64,000 nt of DNA from Faecalibacterium longum CLA-AA-H243 (GCF_020687245.1 NZ_JAJEQG010000007.1:35737-99736); one strand, 5' to 3'; positions 1-10,534 are shown, counted from the first letter of the stretch. Notes: a model not told the origin generated them from the sequence alone. Numbers and translations: made by a program.

Positions 1-348
1 GGTAGTCAGCAGGGAGAGATAGGCTGCGTCGCCCTCCCGCTGATATTGGGACACCGGGCGGCGCAGCACCCGCTCCATGACCTGTCCCCGTACCTGCTCC
101 ACGGCACCGCAGGCGAGTTTTGTAAAGGAGCGGCGGCTCAGCCGTTCGAAAAACCAGCTGGTGAAGGTGATGAGGAACACCAGCCCCATATAGCCCAGCG
201 CCTCCTGCTTGCTCTTGGAGTCGATGAGCCACTTGAGCTGGAAGCTTTTCAGCGGCGCGAAAAAGGATACCACCGCCGTAAAGAGCACAAAGACGATGAG
301 CTTCGCCCAGTGGTGCTTGAAGTAGTCGTTGACTGTCTGATTATTCAT
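1..348 (-). CDS. ABC exporter membrane domain, 5' part (runs off left edge)
   Basis: The first 116 codons are readable; the rest lies beyond the window edge. The start ATG follows an AAGGGG ribosome site about nine bases upstream. After a short cytosolic stretch there are two hydrophobic segments (about residues 17-32 and 52-67), then a charged loop containing RVLRRPVSQYQ and EGDAAYLSLL. This is the usual look of the first transmembrane helices and intracellular loop of type IV ABC exporters with fused ATPase. There is no C39 peptidase domain in front of the membrane domain, so it is not a peptidase-containing bacteriocin exporter of the usual order. Substrate cannot be told from this part. 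A possible -10 (TATACT on the minus strand, plus coordinates 407-412) lies upstream. The family call is fairly sure; anything more specific would be a guess. Confidence 0.75.
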   Translation of the reverse strand, partial: MNNQTVNDYFKHHWAKLIVFVLFTAVVSFFAPLKSFQLKWLIDSKSKQEALGYMGLVFLITFTSWFFERLSRRSFTKLACGAVEQVRGQVMERVLRRPVSQYQREGDAAYLSLLTT

Positions 349-464
349 AAGCAATACCCCTTATATGTCCCGAAAGGCTTCCTGCCGCGGTGCAGAATTT
401 GGACTAAGTATAACATGGTTCCGCAAAAAAAAAATAGGTTTCGCCATTTTTTCGGGACATAAAA

Positions 465-493
465 ATCCCCCTGCCCGGTGTGGACAGGGGGAT
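465..493 (-). terminator. rho-independent terminator of pckA
   Basis: A hairpin with an ATCCCCCTG.CC stem and a short loop is followed by TTTT on the minus strand. It lies 32 bases after the pckA stop. Confidence 0.85.
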
Positions 494-524
494 AAAAGCT
501 CTTTATGTAAGAGGTGCTGTCAGC

Positions 525-2129
525 TTACAGCTGGGGGCCGGCGGAGACCAGAGCCTTGCCGTGCTCGTTGCCCTCGTACTTTGCGAAGTTCTTGATGAAG
601 CGGCCAGCCAGATCCTTGGCCTTCTCTTCCCACTGAGCGGCATCTGCGTAGGTGTCGCGGGGGTCGAGGATAGCGGGGTCAACGCCGGGCAGAGCAGTGG
701 GGACCTCGAAATCGAAGTAGGGGATCTTCTTGGTGGGAGCCTCGTTGATGGCACCGCTCAGGATAGCGTCGATGATGCCGCGGGTATCCTTGATGGAGAT
801 GCGCTTGCCGGTGCCGTTCCAGCCGGTGTTGACCAGATAAGCCTTGGCGCCGCTCTTCTGCATCTTCTTGACCAGCTCCTCAGCGTACTTGGTGGGGTGC
901 AGCTCCAGGAAGGCCTGACCGAAGCAGGCGGAGAAGGTGGGGGTGGGCTCGGTGATGCCGCGCTCGGTGCCGGCCAGCTTTGCGGTAAAGCCGGACAGGA
1001 AGTAGTACTGGGTCTGCTCCGGGGTCAGGATGGAGACCGGGGGCAGGACGCCGAATGCATCAGCAGACAGGAAGATGACATTCTTGGCTGCGGGTGCAGA
1101 AGAGATGGGGCGGACGATGTTCTGGATGTGGTCGATGGGGTAGGAGACGCGGGTGTTCTCGGTCACGCTCTTGTCGGCGAAATCGATGTGGCCCTCAGCG
1201 TCCAGAGTGACGTTCTCCAGCAGAGCGTTGCGCTTGATGGCGTTGTAGATGTCGGGCTCAGAGTCCTTGTCCAGGTTGATGACCTTTGCGTAGCAGCCGC
1301 CCTCGAAGTTGAAGACGCCGTTGTCGTCCCAGCCGTGCTCGTCATCGCCGATGAGCAGACGCTTCGGGTCGGTGGACAGGGTGGTCTTGCCGGTGCCGGA
1401 CAGACCGAAGAAGATGGCAGTGTTCTTGCCCTCCTTATCGGTGTTGGCAGAGCAGTGCATGGAAGCGATGCCCTTCAGCGGCAGGAAGTAGTTCATCATG
1501 GAGAACATACCCTTCTTCATCTCGCCGCCATACCAGGTGTTGACGATGACCTGCTCCTTGCTGGTGATGTTGAACAGCACAGCAGTCTCAGAGTTCAGGC
1601 CCAGCTCCTTGTAGTTCTCGACCTTAGCCTTGGAAGCGTTGTAGACAACGAAATCAGGCTCGAAGTTTGCCAGCTCCTCAGCGGTGGGCTTGATGAACAT
1701 ATTGGTGACGAAATGTGCCTGCCAGGCCACTTCCATGATGAAGCGGACGGCCATGCGGGTGTCCTTGTTGGCGCCGCAGAAAGCATCCACGACGTACAGG
1801 CGCTTGTTGGAGAGCTCCTTCTTGGCGATCTCCTTCACAGCTTCCCAGGCTTCCTGAGAAGCGGGGTGGTTGTCGTTCTTGTACTCGTCGCTGGTCCACC
1901 ACACGGTGTCCTTGGAGTTCTCGTCCATGACGATGAACTTATCCTTGGGGGAGCGGCCGGTGTAGATACCGGTCATGACGTTGACAGCGCCCAGCTCGCT
2001 GACCTGGCCCTTCTCGTAGCCTTCCAGTTCGGGCTTGGTCTCCTCCTCGAACAGCTGCTCGTAAGAGGGATTGTACACGATCTCGGTCGTGCCGGTGATA
2101 CCATACTTGCTCAGATCCAACTTTGCCAT
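525..2129 (-). CDS. pckA: phosphoenolpyruvate carboxykinase (ATP)
   Basis: This cytosolic enzyme interconverts oxaloacetate + ATP and phosphoenolpyruvate + CO2 + ADP; in anaerobes it often runs towards oxaloacetate. The product is 534 residues, normal for the ATP-type family. Visible motifs are GRSPKDK (58-64, substrate-binding arginine), the kinase P-loop GLSGTGKT (242-249) and LIGDDEHGW (259-267, metal and nucleotide binding), followed by an intact C-terminal domain. The open frame extends further upstream, but the ATG at 2129 is preceded by AAGAGG at the right distance and begins with the family-typical N terminus, so the longer start was rejected. The gene is monocistronic, with its own promoter about 120 bases upstream and a terminator right after the stop. 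The call is very secure. Confidence 0.97.
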   Translation of the reverse strand: MAKLDLSKYGITGTTEIVYNPSYEQLFEEETKPELEGYEKGQVSELGAVNVMTGIYTGRSPKDKFIVMDENSKDTVWWTSDEYKNDNHPASQEAWEAVKEIAKKELSNKRLYVVDAFCGANKDTRMAVRFIMEVAWQAHFVTNMFIKPTAEELANFEPDFVVYNASKAKVENYKELGLNSETAVLFNITSKEQVIVNTWYGGEMKKGMFSMMNYFLPLKGIASMHCSANTDKEGKNTAIFFGLSGTGKTTLSTDPKRLLIGDDEHGWDDNGVFNFEGGCYAKVINLDKDSEPDIYNAIKRNALLENVTLDAEGHIDFADKSVTENTRVSYPIDHIQNIVRPISSAPAAKNVIFLSADAFGVLPPVSILTPEQTQYYFLSGFTAKLAGTERGITEPTPTFSACFGQAFLELHPTKYAEELVKKMQKSGAKAYLVNTGWNGTGKRISIKDTRGIIDAILSGAINEAPTKKIPYFDFEVPTALPGVDPAILDPRDTYADAAQWEEKAKDLAGRFIKNFAKYEGNEHGKALVSAGPQL

Positions 2130-2253
2130 GATACTTATACCTCTTCTTTCGTTCAGGTCATCGTCCAGACACCAGCGGTAAGCTGCCCTCAGCCAAAAGG
2201 ACACCGCAAAAGGACGACGAAAAGAAATACAGATGCGTATTCTCCTGTATATC

Positions 2254-2281
2254 ATTATACATAAATTGGGGCCGAAATCAA
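2254..2281 (-). promoter_or_regulatory. sigma-A promoter of pckA
   Basis: On the minus strand TTGATT (2276-2281) and TATAAT (2254-2259) are separated by 16 bases. The predicted leader is about 118 nt and shows no recognisable riboswitch. Confidence 0.75.
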
Positions 2282-2621
2282 CCGGCGGGGCGGTTTTCTT
2301 CGGGTAAAAGCAACAAATCTTATTAAGAATCTGGGGTATTTGAGACGGTTTCGTAAAAAATCTTGGCCCGTTTGCCTGCACAAATTAAAGATTTTATGCC
2401 AAAAACAAATCTTTGATAAAATTTTATCGATTTGGGATACAAGGAGCGGAAATCAGGAGAGAAGAGGCTGCAATTTTGGGCCGCGAAAAAACGTATTATA
2501 AGTAGAGACACAAAATATTTGTGGATATTTTGCGATTTATCTGGAAAAAACGCACGACTTATGATATACTGAGCCAGTCTGACCCGCGGCCATGAGCCGC
2601 CAGCATGGAGAAACAACGACG
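2282..2621. other. AT-rich intergenic region between pckA and the YiiX-like gene
   Basis: This divergent spacer is clearly more AT-rich than the genes around it. It holds the pckA promoter at its left end and a weak plus-strand promoter candidate near its right end (TGGAAA 2542-2547, TATACT 2565-2570, 17 bp apart). No RNA gene or repeat was recognised. Confidence 0.5.
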
Positions 2622-3245
2622 ATGAAGACGCTTTACATATTTCTTACCCGCTCCGGCACCCTGCTCTCGAACCTCGTGTACAGCCTGACCGGTGCGCAGT
2701 ACACTCACATCTCCCTCGCCTTCGACGAGGACCTGAGTACCCTCTACAGCTCTACCCGCAAGAATGGTTATACCATGTTCCCCGCAGGTCCCAGCCGGGA
2801 GTACCTGAACCGGGGCGTGTTCCTCATGCGGGAGAACATCCCCTGCGCCCTCTACGCGCTGGAAGTGACGGACGAAGCCTACACCCGCGCCAAGCGCCGC
2901 ACTCAACACATGATGCACCACGGTGAGCTCTACCGCTTCAATTCGCTGGGTCTGCTGCTCTGTTGGATGCATATCCGCTGGCAGCGCCGTCGGCATTACT
3001 TCTGCTCCCAGTTCGTCAGTGAGGTGCTCCAGAAGAGCGGTGCGCTGGAGCTGCCAAAGCCCAGCACCCTCATGCACCCCAGCGATTACGCCGAGCTGCC
3101 CGAGCTGCGCTGCCTCTACCGCGGTACGCTGGCCGGCCTGCCCCAGCGCCAGAGCATGGAGCTGGGCGAGGTGGAGAGCGTCATGGGCCTTTACCTGAAC
3201 GTCCTTCTGGGGGCCGTGAAGGGCAGAGCACGTCGGCTGTTCTGA
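2622..3245 (+). CDS. permuted papain-like amidase/peptidase (YiiX/YycO-like)
   Basis: The product is 207 residues with no signal peptide. The pattern fits the permuted papain (NlpC/P60-related, YiiX/YaeF-type) fold: an N-terminal catalytic histidine in QYTHISLAFD, then a cysteine late in the chain in HYFCSQFVSEVL, the reverse of classical papain order. Such proteins hydrolyse amide or thioester bonds in peptides or lipids; the substrate here is unknown. I chose the ATG at 2622 because GGAG precedes it by about 11 bases and the protein then begins with a beta strand (KTLYIFLTRSG) as in the family; an in-frame ATG 30 bases upstream is less well placed. The gene stands alone; the tRNA promoter starts about 40 bases downstream. 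Family assignment is moderately sure, function unknown. Confidence 0.65.
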   Translation: MKTLYIFLTRSGTLLSNLVYSLTGAQYTHISLAFDEDLSTLYSSTRKNGYTMFPAGPSREYLNRGVFLMRENIPCALYALEVTDEAYTRAKRRTQHMMHHGELYRFNSLGLLLCWMHIRWQRRRHYFCSQFVSEVLQKSGALELPKPSTLMHPSDYAELPELRCLYRGTLAGLPQRQSMELGEVESVMGLYLNVLLGAVKGRARRLF

Positions 3246-3283
3246 TTTTTTCGAAATTTTTGCCGAAAAATTGAAAATGCCTG

Positions 3284-3312
3284 TTGACAAAGGGGGTGCG
3301 CTGTGCTAAAAT
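3284..3312 (+). promoter_or_regulatory. promoter of the tRNA-Glu/tRNA-Asn unit
   Basis: TTGACA (3284-3289) and TAAAAT (3307-3312) with a 17-bp spacer, about 32 bases before the first tRNA. Confidence 0.85.
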
Positions 3313-3350
3313 AATCGAGTCGGGAACAACACCCGATGCAATGGTAGTAT

Positions 3351-3425
3351 GGCCCGTTGGTCAAGCGGTTAAGACAGAGGCCTCTCACGCCTTTAACATC
3401 GGTTCGATTCCGGTACGGGTCACCA
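3351..3425 (+). tRNA. tRNA-Glu (CTC)
   Basis: The cloverleaf folds with acceptor GGCCCGT/ACGGGTC, anticodon stem GAGGC/GCCTT around loop CTCTCAC (anticodon CTC) and a T-arm with GGTTCGATTCC. The CCA end is encoded (3423-3425). An 8-bp hairpin with stem AAAACGGC (3436-3456) sits between this tRNA and the next and may mark processing or partial termination. Confidence 0.95.
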
Positions 3426-3464
3426 TTTTAGTAGTAAAACGGCTTTGCGCCGTTTTATATAGAT

Positions 3465-3541
3465 GCCTCTTTAGCTCAGTCGGTTAGAGCACCTGACTGT
3501 TAATCAGGGTGTCGCCTGTTCGAGTCAGGCAAGAGGCGCCA
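3465..3541 (+). tRNA. tRNA-Asn (GTT)
   Basis: Acceptor GCCTCTT pairs with AAGAGGC, the anticodon stem is CCTGA/TCAGG around CTGTTAA (anticodon GTT), the discriminator is G and CCA is encoded. It is co-transcribed with tRNA-Glu. Confidence 0.95.
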
Positions 3542-3544
3542 GTA

Positions 3545-3579
3545 AAGCGATGGAAGTTTTCCATCGCTTTTTCTTTTTT
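3545..3579 (+). terminator. terminator of the tRNA unit
   Basis: A perfect stem AGCGATGGAA/TTCCATCGCT is followed directly by a T-rich tract. Confidence 0.9.
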
Positions 3580-3601
3580 ATCCGTTCCGGTGCGGCTTTT
3601 G

Positions 3602-3630
3602 TTGACAGGGAAAGCGGCGGGGGATATACT
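3602..3630 (+). promoter_or_regulatory. promoter of trpS
   Basis: TTGACA (3602-3607) and TATACT (3625-3630) are 17 bp apart. Transcription from here would carry the palindromic repeat at 3642-3773 as most of the trpS leader. No T-box was found in this leader. Confidence 0.8.
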
Positions 3631-3641
3631 TATAAAAAATG

Positions 3642-3773
3642 AACCTCTCAGGCCGCCTGCGGCGTCCAGCTCTCCGGACAGGAGAGCCCTTGGCAAAACC
3701 GAAAACTTACCCTTTTCGCCAGAGCCTCCCCTATTAGGGGAGGTGGCACAGCGTCAGCTGTGACGGAGAGGTT
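3642..3773. repeat. MITE-like palindromic repeat (AACCTCTC family), full copy
   Basis: The element begins AACCTCTC and ends GAGAGGTT. Inside are two further palindromes: an AGCTCTCC/GGAGAG stem and CCTCCCC TATTA GGGGAGG. Its right half, read on the minus strand, matches the partial copy at 54760-54814 almost base for base. It carries no reading frame and lies wholly inside the trpS leader. Confidence 0.75.
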
Positions 3774-3808
3774 GAGGAAAAATGCGCCTGATGAAAAAGG
3801 AGAAAAGT

Positions 3809-4870
3809 ATGAAACAGATCATTCTGACGGGCGACCGCCCGACGGGCCGGCTCCATGTCGGCCACTATGTCGGCTCTCTGAAGGAGCGTGTCCGGCTGCA
3901 GAACTCGGGCAAGTTCGACGAGATCTATATCATGATCGCTGACGCACAGGCCCTCACCGACAACGCCGACAATCCGGAGAAGGTGCGCCAGAACGTCCTG
4001 CAGGTCGCTCTGGACTATCTGGCCGTGGGCATCGACCCCGCCAAGGCACACATCTTCATCCAGTCCATGGTGCCGGAGCTGACCGAGCTGAGCTTCTATT
4101 ATATGAACCTCGTCACCGTCTCCCGCCTGCAGCGCAACCCCACCGTCAAGGCCGAGATCCAGCAGAAGAACTTCGAGTCCAGTATCCCGGTGGGCTTCTT
4201 CACTTACCCCATCAGCCAGGCTGCGGACATCACCGCCTTCAAGGCCACTACCGTCCCCGCAGGCGAGGACCAGCGCCCTATGATCGAGCAGTGCTGCGAG
4301 ATCGTCCATAAGTTCAACGCCGTCTACGGTGAGACTCTGGTGGAGCCGGAGATCGTTCTGCCCCAGAACAGCGCCTGCCTGCGCCTGCCCGGCACCGACG
4401 GCAAGGCCAAGATGAGCAAGAGCCTCGGCAACTGCATCTACCTCTCCGACGAGCCTGAGGACATCAAGAAGAAGATCATGTCCATGTACACCGACCCGAA
4501 CCACCTGCGCGTGCAGGACCCCGGCAAGGTGGAGGGCAACCCCGTCTTCGTCTATCTGGATGCATTCAGCCGCCCGGAGCACTTTGCCGAGTTCCTGCCC
4601 GAGTACCAGAACCTCGACGAGCTGAAGGCACACTATCAGCGCGGCGGTCTGGGCGACGTGAAGGTGAAGAAGTTCCTGAACAGCGTCATGCAGGCTGAGC
4701 TGGAGCCCATCCGCAACCGCCGCAAGGAGTGGGAGCAGCGCCTGCCCGAGGTCGTGGAAATTCTGAAGGAAGGCAGCGCCGTGGCCGAAAAGACCGCCGC
4801 CGCCACCCTCGCCGAAGTGCGCAAGTCCATGAAAATCGATTACTTCACGGATGATAATCTGCTGAAATAA
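3809..4870 (+). CDS. trpS: tryptophanyl-tRNA synthetase
   Basis: This class I synthetase charges tRNA-Trp. The product is 353 residues, within the usual 330-350 range. The HIGH-type signature is HVGH (16-19) after GDRPTGRL, and KMSKS is at 201-205; the AGEDQ motif (151-155) that helps form the tryptophan pocket is also present. The ATG at 3809 is chosen because AAGGAG lies six bases upstream; an ATG 27 bases earlier is in frame but has no ribosome site. It has its own promoter and shares a bidirectional terminator with the convergent thrS. Unlike many Firmicute trpS genes it has no T-box leader here; the leader is instead filled by a dispersed repeat. Confidence 0.96.
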   Translation: MKQIILTGDRPTGRLHVGHYVGSLKERVRLQNSGKFDEIYIMIADAQALTDNADNPEKVRQNVLQVALDYLAVGIDPAKAHIFIQSMVPELTELSFYYMNLVTVSRLQRNPTVKAEIQQKNFESSIPVGFFTYPISQAADITAFKATTVPAGEDQRPMIEQCCEIVHKFNAVYGETLVEPEIVLPQNSACLRLPGTDGKAKMSKSLGNCIYLSDEPEDIKKKIMSMYTDPNHLRVQDPGKVEGNPVFVYLDAFSRPEHFAEFLPEYQNLDELKAHYQRGGLGDVKVKKFLNSVMQAELEPIRNRRKEWEQRLPEVVEILKEGSAVAEKTAAATLAEVRKSMKIDYFTDDNLLK

Positions 4871-4882
4871 CAAGACGTAAAT

Positions 4883-4919
4883 AAAAATCCCCTCTGCCAG
4901 ACGGCGGAGGGGATTTTTT
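4883..4919. terminator. bidirectional terminator between trpS and thrS
   Basis: The stem AATCCCCTCTGCC/GGCGGAGGGGATT is flanked by A and T tracts, so it works on both strands. Confidence 0.9.
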
Positions 4920-4936
4920 GTATCTTACGTTACAGC

Positions 4937-6721
<1,785 letters not shown>

Positions 6722-6762
6722 GGTGTTACTCCTTCTTGACATGAAAAATGCGTTTGGTATAA

Positions 6763-7090
6763 CAAAAAAAGACGCTTCACCCCGCATTTGCTTTACGGGA
6801 TGAAGCGCCTTTGAAAGATCCAACTGCGTTCCACGGTTCCACCCGAATTGCGTGCTGCTGCACGCCACTCGCTGTGCTGTAACGGGCGCACCCGGCAGAG
6901 GTTCTCCTCTGCACTCTGCGGTGGTAGAAGTCCGGCACATGGCAGGCTGCTTGCAGCGCGTCCTTCCGGACGGCAGCCCTCTCTGCGGCATGGAGAACGG
7001 GACTTCGGTTTGTCCGCATCATCGTTTTGGGACATTTGATTTTGACGCACCGGCGGCAGAAAACCTGCGCACACTGCGCATCACAGGATG
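6763..7090 (-). promoter_or_regulatory. T-box leader (threonine) with terminator
   Basis: On the minus strand the T-box sequence GGGTGGAACCGTGG (6831-6844) is followed by a strong terminator (stem arms near 6770-6784 and 6796-6810) with seven T residues at 6764-6770. Further upstream are a CAGAGAGG motif typical of stem I and the run CTACCACC near 6920-6930, in which ACC fits a threonine specifier codon. Uncharged tRNA-Thr should stabilise the antiterminator and switch on thrS. The T-box and terminator are plain; the exact specifier position is inference. Confidence 0.92.
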
Positions 7091-7102
7091 AAACTACAGA
7101 TG

Positions 7103-7131
7103 ATTGTAGCACGAGAAACGGAAAAAATCAA
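7103..7131 (-). promoter_or_regulatory. promoter of the thrS leader
   Basis: TTGATT (7126-7131) and TACAAT (7103-7108) on the minus strand, 17 bp apart. It lies between the stop of the upstream CLC gene and the T-box. Confidence 0.8.
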
Positions 7132-7159
7132 GGGCTGTGCGCTGGAAAATGAAAGAGGA

Positions 7160-8428
7160 TCAGTGGTGCAGCCGCTTCCCCCAGCTCTCCGTATACTCCG
7201 ACAGCAGCTTCTCCGTCACAAAGAGCTGACTGCTGTAGAGGCCGTGGGTGCCGGAGAGCATATAACAGACGCCGCAGCCCAGCGCGATCAGCTCCAGCCC
7301 CACGCCGCCGAACAGCTCATAGGCCAGCAGGATGGAGGGGATGAGGGTGTTCGTCGCGCCGCAGAACACCGAAACGAGGCCCACGGCGGCGGAGAACCCG
7401 GCGGGCAGGCCCAGCAGCGGGCCGAATGCACAGCCGAAGGTCGCACCGATGTAGAAGCTGGGGACGACCTCGCCGCCCTTGAAGCCCGCCGAGAGGGTCA
7501 GGGCGGTCAGCAGTATCTTGCAGATAAAGTCCCACGGCAGGGCCTGCCCCTGCTCCACGGCGGCAGTGATGACGCCCATGCCCGCGCCGTTGTAGCGGCC
7601 CACGCCCATCAGGTAGGAGAGGGCCACCACGGCAACACCGCCCACGACGGCGCGCACCCAGGGGTTTGGCAGGCGGCGGGGCATCTCGTGCTCCATGGTG
7701 TGGAGAAGCCAGCAGAATGTCCGGGCCACCAGCGCACAGGCAACACCCAGCACAGCCACCAGCAGAGTAGAATCAATGGAAAGCGCCGGTGCGGTCAGCT
7801 CAAAATGGGTAGGAGAGATGCCGCAGGCCAGCGAGACGCCATAGGCGATGAGGGCAGCGGCGAAGCCGGGGACAAAGGCCACCGAGAACGCGAGGCCCAC
7901 GTCCTCCACCATGATGCCGAAGAGGGTCGCCGACAGCGGCGTGCCGAACAGTGCCGAGAAGAACGCCGCCATGCCGCAGGCCGTGGCCGTGCGGCGGTCG
8001 TGGTCGGAGAAGCGGAAGAGCTTTGCGATGTTGTAGCCGATGCTTCCGCCCATCTGCAAAGCCGCGCCCTCGCGTCCGGCCGAGCCGCCGCAGAGGTGGG
8101 TGAGCACCGTGCCAAAGAAGATGGCCGGCACCAGCAGCGGGCTGACGCTCTCGCCGCTGTGGACGGCGCGGATGACGTTGTTCGTCCCCATCCCTTCGCA
8201 GCCCGTTATCTTATAAAGTGCCACGATGGCAAGACCTGCCACCGGCAGAAGCCAGAGCAGCCAGATGTGCTCGGCCCGCCACTCGGTGACATGCTCCACG
8301 GCCAGGTGGAACGCTGTGCCGACGGCACCGCAGACGAGGCCGGTGGGAACGGCCAACAGCAGCCAGCGGGCCAGGATGGCCGCGACGGCCCGGAAGGAAT
8401 AAAGCTCCCTTTTCAAAAATTCTTTCAT
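7160..8428 (-). CDS. CLC-family transporter with fluoride/proton antiporter (CLC-F) signature
   Basis: A 422-residue membrane protein with the two-fold CLC architecture. The gating-glutamate motif is GREGA (118-122). The first selectivity loop is GMGTN (79-83), with methionine where chloride-type CLCs carry the selectivity serine (GSGIP). The third motif is KGGEVVP (317-323), with a glutamate at 320. From the family literature, Met and Glu at these sites mark the CLC-F branch, which exports fluoride in exchange for protons; the numbering is close to the Met79/Glu318 I recall for the enterococcal protein. The gene is alone, with its own TTGACA/TATCTT promoter. No fluoride riboswitch was recognised in the short leader. 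CLC family is certain; fluoride specificity is a good inference. Confidence 0.85.
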   Translation of the reverse strand: MKEFLKRELYSFRAVAAILARWLLLAVPTGLVCGAVGTAFHLAVEHVTEWRAEHIWLLWLLPVAGLAIVALYKITGCEGMGTNNVIRAVHSGESVSPLLVPAIFFGTVLTHLCGGSAGREGAALQMGGSIGYNIAKLFRFSDHDRRTATACGMAAFFSALFGTPLSATLFGIMVEDVGLAFSVAFVPGFAAALIAYGVSLACGISPTHFELTAPALSIDSTLLVAVLGVACALVARTFCWLLHTMEHEMPRRLPNPWVRAVVGGVAVVALSYLMGVGRYNGAGMGVITAAVEQGQALPWDFICKILLTALTLSAGFKGGEVVPSFYIGATFGCAFGPLLGLPAGFSAAVGLVSVFCGATNTLIPSILLAYELFGGVGLELIALGCGVCYMLSGTHGLYSSQLFVTEKLLSEYTESWGKRLHH

Positions 8429-8463
8429 GATAGCACTCCTGTGTTTTTTATATCCTGCCCACA

Positions 8464-8492
8464 AAGATAGCACGACGGACGGGCGCTGTCAA
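8464..8492 (-). promoter_or_regulatory. promoter of the CLC gene
   Basis: TTGACA (8487-8492) and TATCTT (8464-8469) on the minus strand, 17 bp apart. Confidence 0.8.
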
Positions 8493-8500
8493 GAAACGCC

Positions 8501-8536
8501 AAAGCCCCGCTCCCTTGTGTGAAGGAGCGGGGCTTT
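8501..8536. terminator. terminator after the Amt-PII gene
   Basis: A 13-bp perfect stem AAAGCCCCGCTCC/GGAGCGGGGCTTT with short T tracts lies about 90 bases downstream of the Amt-PII stop. Confidence 0.75.
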
Positions 8537-8627
8537 GAGCTGTGTTTGGAATTATCAGAAAAAAGGAAAAAGGAGAACAATATATCCACGCCGTCTCGGC
8601 GGGATAGCGATGAAATCAGGGGGACGC

Positions 8628-10370
8628 TTACTCCACGTCCTGCAGGGCGGCAAAGTCCTCTTCGCCGGTGCGGATCTTGACCACGCGGGTCACGTTGTAG
8701 ACGAAGATCTTGCCGTCGCCGATGTGGCCGGTGTAAAGGGCCTTCTTGGAGGCCTCCACCACGGAATCGACCGAGATCTTGGAGACGATGACCTCGACCT
8801 TGATCTTCGGCAGGAGGGTGCTGTCCACAGGCACACCACGGTATTTTTCAGTGGTGCCTTTCTGGATGCCGCAGCCCATGACCTGCGTGACCGTCATGCC
8901 GGTGACGCCCAGATCGTTGAGGGCGCTCTTGAGCTGGTCGAACTTGGAAAGCTTTGCAATGATGGACACTTTGTGCATCCCGGTGTCGTAGATGCCGTCG
9001 TGGATGACAGCAGGCTCACGCACCACAGGCACAGCGGCGTCCATCTGCTTTGCAGAAGCTTTGGAAGCGTCGTCCTCGCCGAGGTCGGTGTTCTCGTTGG
9101 GGACCATGGCGGCAGAGTTTGCATCGGAGATGGCGAAACCGGCGTAAGCGGAAGCCAGACCGTGCTCGTGGATGTCCAGACCGTCGATCTCCACCTCAGC
9201 GGGAACGCGGAGACCGATGGCCTTGTCGATGACTTTGAAGATGACGAACATGACGGCCAGAACATAGGCGTCCACCACGATGAGGCCCAGAAGCTGGATG
9301 CCCAGCTGGCTCAGACCGCCGCCGTAGAACAGGCCCTTACCGACACCGTTGCCGCCGTCGGAGAAGAGGCCCACGGCAATGGTACCCCAGACGCCGTTTG
9401 CAAAGTGGACGGAGACAGCGCCCACGGGGTCATCGATCTTCGCAATGTTATCGAAGAACTCGACGCTCAGCACCACGAGGATGCCGGCGACGAAGCCGAT
9501 GATGAAAGCACCAAAGGGCGAAACGGTGTCACAGCCTGCGGTGATGGCCACCAGACCAGCCAGAGAGCCGTTGAGCGTCATGGAGACGTCGGGCTTGCCG
9601 TAGCGCTTCCAGGTAAAGAGCATGGTCACGCAGGTAGAAACTGCTGCCGCAAGGTTGGTGTTGAAGCAGACCAGACCGGTCAGAGTCATGGTCTCATCGG
9701 TGGAAAGGCTCAGGGAAGAGCCGCCGTTGAAGCCGAACCAGCAGAACCAGAGGATGAACACGCCCAGCGCACCGGCGGTCAGGTTGTGGCCGGGGATGGC
9801 GTGGGGCTTGCCGTCCTTGTCGTACTTGCCGATGCGGGGACCCAGCAGGGCCGCGCCCAGCATGGCGATGATGCCGCCGACGTTGTGGACTGCTGCAGAA
9901 CCGGCAAAGTCGTGGAAGCCCATGCTCTGGAGCCAGCCGCCGCCCCACATCCAGTGGCCGCAGATGGGGTAGACCACCAGCGAAATGGCTGCGGAGTAGA
10001 CGCAGTAGGCTTTGAAGTTGGTGCGCTCGGCCATGGAGCCGGAGACGATGGTGGCTGCCGTTGCGCAGAAGACAGTCTGGAACACGATGTACACCCACAG
10101 CGGGATGTCGAGGCCCAGATGAGAATAATCACCCTGAATGAAAGGGTCGAACCCGCCGATGAGAGCGCCGGTGCCGCCGAACATCAGGCCGAAGCCGATG
10201 AGCCAGTAGCAGGGCGTGCCGATACAAAAATCCATCATGTTTTTCATGAGGATATTGCCGGTGTTCTTGGCGCGGGTGAAGCCTGCCTCGCAGAGCGCGA
10301 AGCCGGCCTGCATGAAGTAGACGAGGAACGCTCCTACGAGCGTCCAACAGGTGTTGACGGAGCTGAACAT
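8628..10370 (-). CDS. amt: ammonium transporter fused to a PII (GlnK) regulatory domain
   Basis: One 580-residue chain joins an Amt/MEP/Rh ammonium channel (about residues 1-420, eleven hydrophobic segments) to a linker (about 420-464) and a complete PII domain (465-580). The PII part has the T-loop QKGTTEKYRG with tyrosine at the position that is uridylylated in proteobacterial PII, and the nucleotide-binding B-loop TGHIGDGKIFV. PII normally plugs the Amt pore as a separate protein when nitrogen is plentiful; here sensor and channel are covalently linked. The ATG at 10370 follows GGGAGG. The stop is followed by a hairpin terminator, and a strong promoter lies about 210 bases upstream with a hairpin at the start of the leader. 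Both domain calls are very secure. Confidence 0.96.
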   Translation of the reverse strand: MFSSVNTCWTLVGAFLVYFMQAGFALCEAGFTRAKNTGNILMKNMMDFCIGTPCYWLIGFGLMFGGTGALIGGFDPFIQGDYSHLGLDIPLWVYIVFQTVFCATAATIVSGSMAERTNFKAYCVYSAAISLVVYPICGHWMWGGGWLQSMGFHDFAGSAAVHNVGGIIAMLGAALLGPRIGKYDKDGKPHAIPGHNLTAGALGVFILWFCWFGFNGGSSLSLSTDETMTLTGLVCFNTNLAAAVSTCVTMLFTWKRYGKPDVSMTLNGSLAGLVAITAGCDTVSPFGAFIIGFVAGILVVLSVEFFDNIAKIDDPVGAVSVHFANGVWGTIAVGLFSDGGNGVGKGLFYGGGLSQLGIQLLGLIVVDAYVLAVMFVIFKVIDKAIGLRVPAEVEIDGLDIHEHGLASAYAGFAISDANSAAMVPNENTDLGEDDASKASAKQMDAAVPVVREPAVIHDGIYDTGMHKVSIIAKLSKFDQLKSALNDLGVTGMTVTQVMGCGIQKGTTEKYRGVPVDSTLLPKIKVEVIVSKISVDSVVEASKKALYTGHIGDGKIFVYNVTRVVKIRTGEEDFAALQDVE

Positions 10371-10534
10371 GACGCAGATACCTCCCCAATGATCTGGCTG
10401 CCGGGTGCCAGCCCGGCGGCGCGTACACTCCGGCTGCTGCACCCCTCTATCTGCGCAGCAGCGCGGAAAATCCGGAAAAGGAAGCCCTCTATTTCTCCCT
10501 TGGCCGCAGGGGATACACTTCCCCCGGAAACACA

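Noticed and set aside
1..348. Peptidase-containing exporter for the double-glycine-leader proteins
   Set aside because: The readable N terminus goes straight into membrane helices with no C39 domain, and it lies 56 kb away.
480..2264. Long open frame antisense to pckA (nearly 600 codons)
   Set aside because: It is the mirror of a GC-rich real gene; it lacks a ribosome site and family features. The same holds for long antisense frames over thrS, the Amt-PII gene, the 12.9-14.7 kb reductases and the MocR-type gene.
2130..2381. N-terminal extension of pckA upstream of 2129
   Set aside because: It would include the promoter and the ribosome site; the family starts at the chosen ATG.
3637..3808. 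T-box for trpS
   Set aside because: No AGGGTGG-type sequence or antiterminator; the leader is a dispersed palindrome instead.
8429..8500. Fluoride (crcB) riboswitch upstream of the CLC gene
   Set aside because: The leader after the promoter is only about 30 nt and shows no GATG/pseudoknot pattern.
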